DNA from: Natronomonas halophila
GTDB taxonomy: Archaea; Halobacteriota; Halobacteria; Halobacteriales; Haloarculaceae
Assembly: GCF_013391085.1 (NCBI RefSeq)
Contig: NZ_CP058334.1
Coordinates: 1,116,001 to 1,180,000, forward strand
Reading direction: 5' to 3'
DNA: 64,000 nt
Below, in pieces: positions 16,027 to 24,873 of this stretch. Both the position numbers and the translations under genes were made by a program. Under the pieces are notes generated by a model. It saw only the letters and a program-made list of their open reading frames with translations, ran no database searches and had not been told where the DNA came from. The stretch's first letter is position 1; the number at the start of each line of letters is the position of its first letter.

Positions 16027-16098
16027 CTGAATCGGGATACAGCAGGGCAACCGGCCCCGACCGTCATAATCCTTACTGCAGGACGGCGCCGCGACGGG

Positions 16099-16383
16099 CT
16101 ACCACGTTTCGATGCGACCCTCACGGATGTCCTCGACGCAACCGCGGCAGTCCTGATGCTCGGGGTCGAAACAGGCCGGTCGGGCCTCCGAATCGAGCGA
16201 AACCGCCCGTTTCTCGGCGTGGCGGCGGCAGACGATTTTCGCGCGGCCCTCCTCGTCGGTCGGGAGGTCGGCGAGCGTCGACGTTTTCGCGTCGCTGTAG
16301 GCCTTTCTGGCCTCCGCGTACTGCTGGCCCGCCGAGCGGAGTTTCGTCCGCAGGAGCCGTTCGAGGCGACGACGGTTGCTCAC
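16099..16383 (-). CDS. small Cys-rich protein, hypothetical (haloarchaeal)
   Basis: The frame opens at 16458, but a GTG at 16383 gives VSNRRRLERLLRTKLRSAGQQYAEARKAYSDAKT, which looks like the real N-terminus, for a product of 94 residues. The C-terminal half has a possible metal site with Cys/His residues (CRRHAEKRAV...ACFDPEHQDCRGCVEDI). It is divergent from the RPA gene across ~190 bp. Function unknown. Confidence 0.55.
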   Translation of the reverse strand: MSNRRRLERLLRTKLRSAGQQYAEARKAYSDAKTSTLADLPTDEEGRAKIVCRRHAEKRAVSLDSEARPACFDPEHQDCRGCVEDIREGRIETW

Positions 16384-16506
16384 GGACGCCGTTTGGAACG
16401 CGGGCCACAAAGAGCCGTCGGCAGCACACGAGCGGCCACGGATACCCGAGAACGGCACCGGACGCCCTCCTTCCGTCGGTTTTCACTTTCACCGCGCTAC
16501 CGACGA

Positions 16507-16516
16507 CTTTTATACC
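16507..16516 (+). promoter_or_regulatory. TATA box of the RPA operon
   Basis: CTTTTATACC lies about 60 bp before the RPA start at 16573, implying a transcribed leader of roughly 35 bases. Confidence 0.5.
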
Positions 16517-16572
16517 ATCAAGCACCAACCGGCGTACGTCTCCCATTGAAAACACGCGGAGACGGACACACC

Positions 16573-17502
16573 ATGACAGACCTGCGACAGCACGCGGACG
16601 AGATACACGAACAGTTCTCCGACTCGCTCGATGTGAGCGTCGACGAAATCGAAGACCGCCTCGAGACGCTCGTCTCCGAATACCGCGTCCCCATCGAGGA
16701 AGCGCGGCGGAGCGTGGTTTCGACGTACCTCGATGAGGCCGACATGGACCGCGAGGAGTTGGCCGGCGGCGGCAGCGAAGCCGCGAACGTCGAGGATATC
16801 GACGCCCCCGAAGAGTGGCTCGACCTCACCGTCAAGGTGGTCGACCTCTGGGAGCCCCGCGCGGACTCCATCGCACAGGTCGGCCTCGTCGGCGACGAGA
16901 CCGGGCGCATCAAGTTCACCAAGTGGGCCAAAAGCGACCTTCCCGAACTCGAAGAGGGGACGGTCTACCGCCTCGGCAACCTCGTCACCGACGAGTACGA
17001 GGGCAGTTTCTCGGTGAAACTCAACTCCACGACCACCATCGAGGAGGTCGACGAGGATATCGAAGTCGGCGACAACGCCGACGAAGTCGAGGGCGCACTG
17101 GTCGACATCCAGTCCGGTTCGGGGCTCATCAAGCGCTGTCCCGAGGACGGCTGTACCCGAGTCCTCCAGAACGGTCGCTGTTCGGAACACGGCGACGTCG
17201 AAGGCGAGTTCGACCTGCGCATCAAGGGCGTCATCGACGACGGCGAGGCCGTCCACGAGGTCATCTTCAATCAGGAAGCCACCGAGGAGTTGACCGGCAT
17301 CACCCTCGACGAGGCTCAGGAGATGGCGATGGACGCCCTCGACACCGAAGTCGTCGTCGAGGAGATGGGCGAAACCGTCCTCGGCCGCTACTACCGCGTT
17401 CGCGGCCCGACGATGGGCCGGTACGTGCTGGCCGACGACATCGAGACGCTGGGCGCACCGGACGATGCCGAAAGCGTGCTGATCAAAGCGAGGTCCCTGT
17501 AA
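16573..17502 (+). CDS. rpa: replication protein A (single-stranded DNA-binding), zinc-finger type
   Basis: RPA coats single-stranded DNA in replication and repair. The 309-residue protein starts MTDLRQHADEIHEQF with a helical segment (~1-60). An OB fold follows at ~75-160 (DLTVKVVDLWEPRADSIAQVGLVGDETGRIKFTKWAKSDLPEL). A second region carries a zinc finger (CPEDGCTRVLQNGRCSEHG, ~195-213) and a further OB-like segment. This short zinc-finger architecture fits the RPA3 class of haloarchaea better than the three-OB RPA1. It overlaps the start of its partner gene by one base. Confidence 0.85.
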   Translation: MTDLRQHADEIHEQFSDSLDVSVDEIEDRLETLVSEYRVPIEEARRSVVSTYLDEADMDREELAGGGSEAANVEDIDAPEEWLDLTVKVVDLWEPRADSIAQVGLVGDETGRIKFTKWAKSDLPELEEGTVYRLGNLVTDEYEGSFSVKLNSTTTIEEVDEDIEVGDNADEVEGALVDIQSGSGLIKRCPEDGCTRVLQNGRCSEHGDVEGEFDLRIKGVIDDGEAVHEVIFNQEATEELTGITLDEAQEMAMDALDTEVVVEEMGETVLGRYYRVRGPTMGRYVLADDIETLGAPDDAESVLIKARSL

Positions 17503-18092
17503 TGAGTGAATCCGCACCCACCCGCGAGGTCGCCCGACGCGCCTTCGCGGCCGAGTTCAACGACGCAACGTACACGTTCAAGGAATCCGACGACGAGCGC
17601 GCGCCCGTCTACTCGCTGCTCCCCACCGGCGAGCGGGCCAACCGCGTCTTCGTCGTCGGGACGCTCACCGAGACGGAGGACGTCGGCGAGGACTCCGAGT
17701 ACTGGCGTGGCCGCATCGTCGACCCGACGGGCACGTTCTTCGCCTACGCCGGCCAGTACCAGCCCGAGGCCACCTCGGTGCTCCGGGACGCCGAAACGCC
17801 GGCCTACGTGGCCGTTGTCGGCAAACCCCGCACCTACGAGACCGACGAGGGCGACGTGAACGTCTCCCTGCGGCCGGAATCCATCACCGTCGTCGACGCC
17901 GGCACCCGTGACCGCTGGGTCGTCGAGACGGCCGAACGCACCCTCGACCGTATCGAGACGTTCGACACCGCCGACGAGTACGACGCGATGTCCGAAACCC
18001 AGTACGAGGTCGACCTCGGTATCTACCGCGACCAGGTCGTCAAGGCGCTGGAAGACCTCGAAGACGAGGCCGAAGTCGCCGCCGAAGCGTAA
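17502..18092 (+). CDS. rpap: RPA-associated protein (RPAP)
   Basis: The 196-residue protein is coded immediately after RPA with a TAATG overlap. It has an OB-like core (ANRVFVVGTLTETEDVGEDSEYWRGRIVDPTGTFFAYAGQYQPEATSVLRDAETPAYVAVVGKPRTYETDEGDVNVSLRPESITVVD). A helical acidic tail follows. Haloarchaeal RPA genes are typically followed by such COG3390 proteins, which form complexes with their own RPA. The pair is probably translated in a coupled manner. Confidence 0.85.
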   Translation: MSESAPTREVARRAFAAEFNDATYTFKESDDERAPVYSLLPTGERANRVFVVGTLTETEDVGEDSEYWRGRIVDPTGTFFAYAGQYQPEATSVLRDAETPAYVAVVGKPRTYETDEGDVNVSLRPESITVVDAGTRDRWVVETAERTLDRIETFDTADEYDAMSETQYEVDLGIYRDQVVKALEDLEDEAEVAAEA

Positions 18093-18146
18093 CCCCACAC
18101 GCTCTTTCCCCTTTTCGCGTCGCCGACCTGCCGAGGGACGACTATC

Positions 18147-19163
18147 CTAAGTTAATCCGAGGAACTGCATCAGCGCGAACAGCAGGTCGCCGAACGTGAA
18201 GGCCAGCAGCAGGCCGACGAACATCGGGACGATGAACGGAATCCCGGGCGTAATCCAGACCTGCTCGCGGTCAGGGGCGGTGAGCGTCTCCAGCCCCTCC
18301 CGCAGCATCTCGGGGGTCGTCCCGTAGGCGTCGTGTTCCGACAGGAATCGTTCGACGCCCCACTCGTCGAGCGGCCGGACGGCGGGTCTCGGGGCATCGG
18401 TCGCTTCGTCCCTCGCGACACCGCCGTCGGTCAGCGCGCGCTCGTCCTCGACGATAGAGCCGTCCCCGGGGTCGTTGCGCTCGGTCGGCAGCGGATGGCG
18501 ATAGCGGTCGGGGGTTTCGCGAATCTCGGCGAAGGAAACACCGCGCCAGCGCAGATACATCCGGAGGGCGTCGATATCGAGGCCGCGACGGGTGAAGCCC
18601 TCGGGGGACTCCAGCAGGCGGCCGTACTCCGAGAGGACGTCCTCGACGGCGACGGGCCGGCCGATGAACATGGCCGGCGTGGGTTCCCCGTTCGGGAGGT
18701 TTCGGACCGCCAGTGCGATGGGATAGAAGAGGCCGACCAGCACCGTGTTCGACAGTACCGTCAGCGAGAAGACGCCCAGCGGGGCCCCGTAGGCGGGGTA
18801 GGCGCCGCTTGCGAGATAGAAGGTCGGATAGACGGGGACCAGTACCGCCAGCGTGATGACGGCCTTGGCGTCGGCGCCGCCGAAGCCACCGAGTCGCCAG
18901 AAGACGTAGCCGAGCGGCGCCACGAGGCCGAGCGAGAGGCCGACCTGTATCGCGAAGAGTTGCTGTCGGTAGGGCGAGAGCTCGGTGACGAGCCACGCGT
19001 CCCAGACGAGGGCGATGATGCCGACGACCAAAAGCGGCGCCCACGTCCGGTTCGGGACCCGCCGCGTCTCGAGGTCGCGGTAGGCCGCCCACGCGAAGAC
19101 CGGCACCGCGAGCAACCGGAGGAGGTCGGGGACGGTCGCGAGACCGAAGACGAGCGACGACAC
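18147..19163 (-). CDS. pibD: archaeal prepilin/preflagellin peptidase (A24 family)
   Basis: This aspartic membrane protease removes class III signal peptides from pilins and archaellins. The 338-residue protein has the two catalytic Asp motifs: AAYRDLETRRVPN at the end of the first helix and GGFGGADAKAVITL. About six to eight helices are present, with a long cytosolic acidic insert (~200-290). The GTG at 19163 was chosen because a TATA box lies 27 bp upstream. A likely substrate is the type IV pilin at 48732-49199. Confidence 0.8.
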   Translation of the reverse strand: MSSLVFGLATVPDLLRLLAVPVFAWAAYRDLETRRVPNRTWAPLLVVGIIALVWDAWLVTELSPYRQQLFAIQVGLSLGLVAPLGYVFWRLGGFGGADAKAVITLAVLVPVYPTFYLASGAYPAYGAPLGVFSLTVLSNTVLVGLFYPIALAVRNLPNGEPTPAMFIGRPVAVEDVLSEYGRLLESPEGFTRRGLDIDALRMYLRWRGVSFAEIRETPDRYRHPLPTERNDPGDGSIVEDERALTDGGVARDEATDAPRPAVRPLDEWGVERFLSEHDAYGTTPEMLREGLETLTAPDREQVWITPGIPFIVPMFVGLLLAFTFGDLLFALMQFLGLT

Positions 19164-19183
19164 ACCCCGTCTTGCGTCGAGCG

Positions 19184-19194
19184 GGTATATAAAC
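19184..19194 (-). promoter_or_regulatory. TATA box of the prepilin peptidase gene (leaderless)
   Basis: On the minus strand GTTTATATACC is centred ~27 bp before the GTG start at 19163. This supports both the GTG start and a leaderless mRNA. Confidence 0.6.
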
Positions 19195-19302
19195 GCCCGG
19201 CTTCAGCAAGCGAGCATCGATGGTGGACGTTCGTCCACCAGCCTGGAGATACCGCCGGAGAAGGAAGGTATATCCCCGGTGGTTCGGTACCTACTCGTAC
19301 AC

Positions 19303-19887
19303 ATGCCGTACCGGGATTACGAGACGCTCGATATCGAGCGGGTCGCGCTGGTCCCCATCGACGTCCAGCAGGGGTTCGACGACGAACGGTGGGGCGACCG
19401 AAACAACCCCGACGCCGAGCGGCATATCGGGGAACTCCTCACTGCCTTCCGCGAGGCCGACCTCCCGGTGGTTCACGTCAAACACGACTCCACGGAACGG
19501 GGGTCGCCGCTGCGGCCCGACCGCCCCGGGAACGTATTTAAACCCGAGGCCGAACCGACCGAGGACGAACCCGTCATCTCGAAGGAGGTAAACAGCGCCT
19601 TCATCGGGACGGACCTGGAGACGCGCCTCCGGGAGGCGGGCGTCCGGCGGCCCGTCTTCGTCGGCTTCACGACCGACCACTGTGTCTCGACGACGACGCG
19701 AATGGCCGAAAACCTCGGCTTCGAGCCGTTCGTCGTCGGCGACGCGTGTGTCACCCACGACCGGGAACTGAACGGCACGCGCTATGCGGCCGAGCAGAAC
19801 CACCGCCTGTCGCTGGCACAGCTTTCGGGTGAGTTCGCCGAAATCGTCGAGACGGCGACGCTTCTCGCAGCACTGGAAGCACGATAG
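19303..19887 (+). CDS. isochorismatase-family cysteine hydrolase
   Basis: The 194-residue hydrolase carries the catalytic triad of the family: Asp in VALVPIDVQQGF, Lys in VISKEVNSAFIGTDL and Cys in GFTTDHCVSTTTRMAENLGF. Family members act on nicotinamide, isochorismate, N-carbamoyl compounds or ureas, and the substrate cannot be inferred. The ATG at 19303 (MPYRDYETL) was preferred to one eight codons upstream. There is no operon partner. Confidence 0.85.
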   Translation: MPYRDYETLDIERVALVPIDVQQGFDDERWGDRNNPDAERHIGELLTAFREADLPVVHVKHDSTERGSPLRPDRPGNVFKPEAEPTEDEPVISKEVNSAFIGTDLETRLREAGVRRPVFVGFTTDHCVSTTTRMAENLGFEPFVVGDACVTHDRELNGTRYAAEQNHRLSLAQLSGEFAEIVETATLLAALEAR

Positions 19888-19941
19888 CCGGTCGCACGGC
19901 TACTCGGGAAAAACAGCAAAGGACGGCGAGAAGATGCCGAA

Positions 19942-20331
19942 TTAGATGACGCGGTTCTGCAGGTAGTCGAGGTGCTTGGCGTTGTAGACAATTTTGACCG
20001 TGTCGGCGGCGGGGCTGCCGATACAGGTCAGACGGACGCCCTTCTCCTCGACTTCCTCGTCCGAGAGGATCTGCTGCATGTCCATCTCGATTTCGCCCTC
20101 TTTGATGATGGCGGCGCAGTTCGCACAGGCACCAGCACGGCACGAGAAGGGCCAGTCGTAGCCCTGTGCTTCGGCCGCTTCGAGGATGTACTCGCCTTCG
20201 GCGACGTCGAGGGTACCGTAGTCCTCGCCGTCGAGGCCGGCGTCCGCCGCTTCCTCGAAGAGACCGTCGTCGTCAATGTCCCAGCCGTGGTCGTCCAGTA
20301 CTTCGTAGTTAAGGTATTCTACCGTGGGCAT
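19942..20331 (-). CDS. fdx: halophilic-type 2Fe-2S ferredoxin
   Basis: The 129-residue plant-type ferredoxin has the cluster ligands CRAGACANC plus a distal cysteine in VRLTCIGSP. The ~25-residue acidic insertion near the N-terminus ([23 protein letters not shown]) is the hallmark of haloarchaeal ferredoxins. These accept electrons from 2-oxoacid:ferredoxin oxidoreductases. The ATG at 20331 ([11 protein letters not shown]) matches the family start. Confidence 0.95.
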   Translation of the reverse strand: MPTVEYLNYEVLDDHGWDIDDDGLFEEAADAGLDGEDYGTLDVAEGEYILEAAEAQGYDWPFSCRAGACANCAAIIKEGEIEMDMQQILSDEEVEEKGVRLTCIGSPAADTVKIVYNAKHLDYLQNRVI

Positions 20332-20510
20332 CAACACGTGAGTTCACACCCCTATGTGTTGAAGGTTGCTGTTACGGCCGGCGTTTCGACCCTATACGAA
20401 CGATTGTTCACTTTTTATCGTTGACGGCGGGGGCGTCTGTCGAACGTCGGCGAAGAACGGGACAAACGGCAGAGAGACCATCAGGCGCCCGAACCGATGG
20501 CAAAGCGGGC

Positions 20511-21662
20511 TCAGAAGGGGAAAAATCGGAAGACGAGGAACGCGCCGGCGGTCGCCAGCGTCGGCACGAAGTTCTGCATCAGAATGACCCGGCCAGTCGT
20601 TTCGGGGTCGAAGAGGTCCGAGGCCGCAGGGATGTCGTCGGGCTCCTCCTCGCCGATTGGCGGCGCGTTCTCGCCGCGTTTCTCGGTGTCGCCGACGGTC
20701 GCACCTTCGTCGGCCGCCAGCGCGCCGACCGAGACGTTCGCACCCTCGCCGCGGACCGCATCGCGGGCCGTCGTCGTCCGGGTCGCACGACCCCAACCGA
20801 GGCCGATAATGCTCATCGTCGCGATGATGACGAAACTCGCGGGAATGCCGATGGCCGCGAGGGCCGCTGTGGCCGTCGAGGAGACGACGGCGACGATGAT
20901 AGCCGCCGTCAACGGGAGTTGAGTCAGGTCGCTACCCATCGTGTCCAGCGTCTTCCGGGCGATGGTAAAGGCGCCGACGCCGACAGCCACCACCGCGAGG
21001 ATGATGGCGGCGTTCATCGAGAGTTCGCCGCTGCCGACAAGCGGTGCGACGGCGTTGGCGGCGTTGGAGGCGCCCGCTGAAAACGCCATCAGACAGCCGA
21101 TGGAGATGACGACGATTGCACCGAACATCTCCCGGCGGGTCGCGTCACCGGAGAAGGGGCTGCCGTCGGATTCGGGGATGGCGATCCACTCGTTGAGTAC
21201 GGGATAGAAATATCGGCCGATGACGCCGCAAATCCAGAAGGTGATGATAGGGGAGACGATCCACCACGAGACGATGCGGCCCATCACGCCCCAGTTGAGC
21301 GACCCCGTCGCCAGTCCGAGGCCCGCGATAGAGCCGACGGCGGTCATCGACGTCGAGGCGGGAACGCCGAAGGAATTGGAGATGAAGAGCGCGAAGCCGA
21401 TGAAAAACAGGACGATGATGCTCGCTTCGAGCGTAAAGAGCGCGCTCGGGACGATTCGGCCACCGAGCGTTTCGATGACCTCTCGCCCGATGGTCCAGCC
21501 ACCGATGAAGAAAAAGACCGTCATGAGCCCGGCCGCGAGGAGTTTCGAAAGGACGCCGGCGCCGACGGCGGGGCCGAAGGCCGGCGCCGTCGAGGAGCCG
21601 CCGATGTTGTATCCGACGAAAGCGGCGACCGCGAGACCGACAACGAGGAGAAGTTCCACCAT
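20511..21662 (-). CDS. pitA: inorganic phosphate transporter (PiT family)
   Basis: The 383-residue membrane protein has ~10 helices and the two PiT repeats with FIGGWTIGREV, GVPASTSMTAVGSIAGLG and SAGASNAANAVAPLVGSG. The last is the second GANDVAN-like repeat, here ASNAANA. PiT carriers couple phosphate uptake to H+ or Na+. A ~100-residue hydrophilic loop lies near the C-terminus. No PhoU-like accessory gene is adjacent. Confidence 0.9.
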   Translation of the reverse strand: MVELLLVVGLAVAAFVGYNIGGSSTAPAFGPAVGAGVLSKLLAAGLMTVFFFIGGWTIGREVIETLGGRIVPSALFTLEASIIVLFFIGFALFISNSFGVPASTSMTAVGSIAGLGLATGSLNWGVMGRIVSWWIVSPIITFWICGVIGRYFYPVLNEWIAIPESDGSPFSGDATRREMFGAIVVISIGCLMAFSAGASNAANAVAPLVGSGELSMNAAIILAVVAVGVGAFTIARKTLDTMGSDLTQLPLTAAIIVAVVSSTATAALAAIGIPASFVIIATMSIIGLGWGRATRTTTARDAVRGEGANVSVGALAADEGATVGDTEKRGENAPPIGEEEPDDIPAASDLFDPETTGRVILMQNFVPTLATAGAFLVFRFFPF

Positions 21663-21749
21663 ATAAGTCGAAAACGATGGGACGGCAGATAAGCGCCCTG
21701 CTTGCGACTAACGGGTAGGCTTTTGATGCGGCGGTGCCCCGACTCGAAT

Positions 21750-22466
21750 ATGTTCTCGGAGTTCGAGGTGGTTCCGGCCGTCGACATGCAGGACGGACAG
21801 GTCGTCCAGCTGGTCGGCGGCGAGCGCGGCACGGGCAAAGAGTACGGCGACCCCGTCGAGGCGGCCGAACGCTGGGTCGACGCGGGCGCCGAGACGCTGC
21901 ATCTGGTCGACCTCGACGGCGCTTTCGAGGGCGAACGGGGGAACGCTCCCGCCGTCGAGGCGATTCTGGACGCCGTCGACACCGACGTCCAGTTGGGCGG
22001 CGGCATCCGGACCACAGAGGACGCGACGGGCCTGCTGGAGTTGGGCGTCGACCGCGTCATCCTCGGGACCGCGGCGGTCGAAAACCCCGATATCGTCGCC
22101 GACATCAGTGAGGAGTATCCGGGCACGGTGATGGTCAGCCTCGACGCCAAGGGCGGCGAAGTCGTCGTTTCCGGCTGGACCGAGGGCACGGGGCTGGACC
22201 CCGCCGAAGCCGCCGCGCGCTACGAGGAACTGGGCGCGGGCGCGATTCTGTTTACCGACGTGGACGTCGAGGGGCAACTGGAGGGCATCCGTCGCGAACC
22301 CGTCGAGCGCGTGGTCGACGCGGTCGATATTCCGGTCGTCGCCAGCGGCGGCGTCGCGACGCTGGCGGACGTGCGGGCGCTGAAGGAAGTGGGCGCCGCT
22401 GCCGTCGTCGTCGGGACCGCCCTCTACGAGGGCCGCTTTACGCTCGAAGAAGCGATGGCGGTGTAG
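21750..22466 (+). CDS. hisA: phosphoribosylformimino-5-aminoimidazole carboxamide ribotide isomerase
   Basis: HisA opens the ribose ring of ProFAR in histidine synthesis. The 238-residue (beta-alpha)8 barrel has the paired catalytic Asp residues in VVPAVDMQDGQVVQLVGG and ILFTDVDVEGQLEG, and the phosphate-binding loops LGGGIRTTED, GTAAVENPD and ASGGVATLADV. The start MFSEFEVVPAVD at 21750 fits the family; earlier in-frame ATGs would add non-homologous residues. Confidence 0.95.
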   Translation: MFSEFEVVPAVDMQDGQVVQLVGGERGTGKEYGDPVEAAERWVDAGAETLHLVDLDGAFEGERGNAPAVEAILDAVDTDVQLGGGIRTTEDATGLLELGVDRVILGTAAVENPDIVADISEEYPGTVMVSLDAKGGEVVVSGWTEGTGLDPAEAAARYEELGAGAILFTDVDVEGQLEGIRREPVERVVDAVDIPVVASGGVATLADVRALKEVGAAAVVVGTALYEGRFTLEEAMAV

Positions 22467-22472
22467 GCGCCG

Positions 22473-22610
22473 CTACGTCACCAGCGCGTGAAGCCGCCAG
22501 TAGACGGCCGCCACTCGCGCCAGGAGGCCGGCCCTGGTGGTCGGCGGCAACGCGGGCTTGATTGGGTCCGTAAGGGCTGCCGCGACGGGCAGCAGGTTGC
22601 GGGCGCTCAT
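22473..22610 (-). CDS. short ORF with strong Shine-Dalgarno, hypothetical
   Basis: This 45-codon ORF (MSARNLLPVAAALTDPIKPA to the end HALVT) is preceded by GGAGGAG six bases before the ATG at 22610. The C-terminal half is amphipathic and basic (RAGLLARVAAVYWRL). It fills the gap between the convergent 3' end of hisA and the next minus-strand small gene. No family is recognised. The ribosome site is the main support. Confidence 0.4.
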   Translation of the reverse strand: MSARNLLPVAAALTDPIKPALPPTTRAGLLARVAAVYWRLHALVT

Positions 22611-22680
22611 CGCCACTCCTCCTTCAGGACGGTGACACAAAACGTTCAGTCAGACGGCCGTCACGCGGTCGTCGGACCGC

Positions 22681-22854
22681 TTATACCGCTTTTTCGAGGG
22701 CCTCGCTGACGTTCGGGTAACGGTCGGCGACCCAGTCCCGAAACAGGACGAAGGCGACGACCGACGCGAGCGCGAAGACGACACCGCCGACCGGGCCCAG
22801 TCGCTTGGCACTCAGTTTCCAGGCTGACCACGCGAGGCCGAGCAGTTCGAGCAT
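22681..22854 (-). CDS. small single-pass membrane protein, hypothetical
   Basis: The product is 57 residues from the ATG at 22854: MLELLGLAWSAWKLSAKRLG, then a hydrophobic helix GGVVFALASVVAFVLFRDWV and an acidic tail RYPNVSEALEKAV. The longer open frame upstream runs into the ilvE promoter and is unlikely. Similar short membrane proteins are widespread in haloarchaea. Function unknown. Confidence 0.55.
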   Translation of the reverse strand: MLELLGLAWSAWKLSAKRLGPVGGVVFALASVVAFVLFRDWVADRYPNVSEALEKAV

Positions 22855-22972
22855 GATTTCGACATCGGCCGCGTGACATAAAAATAGGCGGCCCAATCGG
22901 CGAGGTAGGGACCGTGTAAACCAGCGACAGTAATCGTCAACACTCATTACGGGCCCGGCCCACAGACGGAGT

Positions 22973-23902
22973 ATGTCTTTCGAGGAAATGGACGTCGACA
23001 CTATCTGGCAGGACGGTGAGTTCGTCGACTGGGACGACGCACAGACCCACATCCTGACGCATTCGCTGCATTACGGGACGGCCGTCTTCGAGGGCGCCCG
23101 CTGTTACGATACGGTCAGCGGCCCCGCGCTCTTCCGGTGGGAGGAACACCTCGACCGGCTGTTCGATTCGGCGAAGGTGCTGGACCACGACATCGACCAC
23201 ACCCGCGAGGAGATCACCGAGGCGACGCTGGAACTCATCCGAAGTCAGGACCTCGAATCCTGTTACATCCGGCCGCTCGTCTACTACGGCTACAACTCGC
23301 TGGGCGTCTCGCCGAAGGACTGCCCGACCGAAACGATGGTCGCCTGCTGGCCGTGGGGCGCCTACCTCGGCGAGGACGCCCTCGAAAACGGCGTCGACGT
23401 GATGGTCTCCTCGTGGCGCAAGCACGCCTCCAGCCAGATTCCGACCAACGTGAAGGCCACCGGCCCCTACGTCAACTCCATGCTGGCCGGCGAGGAGGCC
23501 CGCCGCAACGGCTACGTCGAGGCCATCGTCCTCAACAAGGAGGGCAACGTCGCGGAAGGCCCCGGCGAGAACATCTTCATGGTCAACGACGGCGAGATTT
23601 ACACTACGGGCCTCTCCGAGTCTATCCTCGACGGCATCACCCGCGATACCGTCATCCAGCTGGCCCGCGACATGGGCTATACGGTCCACGACGACACGGC
23701 CATCTCCCGTGGCCAACTCTACACGGCCGACGAACTGTTCTTCAGCGGCACCGCCGCCGAAGTCACCCCGATTCGGAGCGTCGACGACACCGAAATCGGC
23801 AACGGCTCCCGCGGTCCCGTCACCGAGGACATCCAACAGCAGTTCTTCGACCTCGTCGAAGGGAAACTGGGCGGCTACGACGACTGGTTCCTGTACGTCT
23901 AG
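22973..23902 (+). CDS. ilvE: branched-chain amino acid aminotransferase
   Basis: IlvE moves amino groups between glutamate and Val/Leu/Ile keto acids. The 309-residue class IV PLP enzyme has the lysine-containing NVKATGPYVNSMLAGEEARRNGYVEAIVLNKEGNVAEGPGENIF, the phosphate-binding TGLSESILDGITRD and GTAAEVTPIRSVDD. Near the N-terminus are SLHYGTAVFEGAR and RWEEHLDRLFDSAKVL. Length and motifs are those of a complete enzyme. An ABC-2 permease gene follows 65 bp downstream. Confidence 0.95.
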   Translation: MSFEEMDVDTIWQDGEFVDWDDAQTHILTHSLHYGTAVFEGARCYDTVSGPALFRWEEHLDRLFDSAKVLDHDIDHTREEITEATLELIRSQDLESCYIRPLVYYGYNSLGVSPKDCPTETMVACWPWGAYLGEDALENGVDVMVSSWRKHASSQIPTNVKATGPYVNSMLAGEEARRNGYVEAIVLNKEGNVAEGPGENIFMVNDGEIYTTGLSESILDGITRDTVIQLARDMGYTVHDDTAISRGQLYTADELFFSGTAAEVTPIRSVDDTEIGNGSRGPVTEDIQQQFFDLVEGKLGGYDDWFLYV

Positions 23903-23967
23903 AACACCCACGTTTTGCACGGGGACGAGTCACACTTTATTGACGAACCGAGACAACGGCTTAACAA

Positions 23968-24807
23968 ATGTCCCTCCCTGCGGTCGTCAGAAAGGACGTC
24001 AAAGAGTCCATCCGGTCGAAGTCTTTCCTCGCGACCACGCTGTTGTTCGTCCTCGTCTCCGGGTTCTGGGCGGCGATTCAGCACGTTCCTCGGATGGCTT
24101 CGAATAGCGACGTCCCGACCAGCACGCTGGCACTGCTCAATAGCATGGGCCAGCCGATGGCCTTCTTCGTCCCGCTGCTCGGGTTGGCCATCTCCTACGG
24201 CGCCATCGTCGGTGAGCGCGACAGCGGGAGCCTCAAAATCACGCTCGGGCTGCCGAACTCGCGACGTGATATCGTTCTCGGGAAGTTCATCGGTCGGTGT
24301 GCGGTTTTATCCGTCGCCATCCTCAGCGGCTATGCGGTCGTTGCCGCCTTCGCACTGGCAACCTACGAGTCATTCGCGGCCACCGAGTTCGCCCTCTACA
24401 CCGTATTGACGGTTTTCTATGGTCTGGTCTACGTCGCAATCGGCATCGGATTCTCGTCAGTGATGACGTCGCAGTATACGGCGTTCGGCGGTGCGGTGAG
24501 CCTCTATGCCTTCTTTCAGCTAGGCTGGGACCTCGTAATGGCGGTTCTACAGACGATTACCGTCGGATACGTCCCCCCGGATTCCGGTGCCCCGCCCTGG
24601 CTGATCGTCGTCCACGCCCTCAACCCGACCGCAGCAGTCGGCTATGCGGCCCGGGCGATAATCCCCACCTTCGACGCGCTAATGTCGTATCCGGTATCGG
24701 CTTCGTTCTACCCGCCGAAGTGGGCCGGCTTCGCCATTCTCGCGGCCTGGCTCGTTCTATCCCTCGGGTTCGGCTATCTTCGGTTCCAGTCGATGGAGAT
24801 TATGTAA
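23968..24807 (+). CDS. ABC-2 type transporter permease
   Basis: The 279-residue protein has six hydrophobic segments and the ABC-2 layout: a cytosolic N-terminus VVRKDVKESIRSKSF, a first helix and a long extracellular loop, then VGERDSGSLKITLGLPNSRRDIVLGKFIGRCAVL, the characteristic coupling region. No ATP-binding gene lies next to it, although such permeases normally depend on one. The substrate is unknown. Confidence 0.8.
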   Translation: MSLPAVVRKDVKESIRSKSFLATTLLFVLVSGFWAAIQHVPRMASNSDVPTSTLALLNSMGQPMAFFVPLLGLAISYGAIVGERDSGSLKITLGLPNSRRDIVLGKFIGRCAVLSVAILSGYAVVAAFALATYESFAATEFALYTVLTVFYGLVYVAIGIGFSSVMTSQYTAFGGAVSLYAFFQLGWDLVMAVLQTITVGYVPPDSGAPPWLIVVHALNPTAAVGYAARAIIPTFDALMSYPVSASFYPPKWAGFAILAAWLVLSLGFGYLRFQSMEIM

Positions 24808-24873
24808 ACTGTATGGCGTCACCCGCCCACTGAACTCGTCCTTCATCCCTCGAAGCCTGAAACCAAGCCCGCC

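Noticed and set aside
21655-21675. ATATAAG as a promoter for the phosphate transporter
   Set aside because: On the minus strand the TATA-like bases overlap the start codon itself, so they cannot direct transcription of that start.
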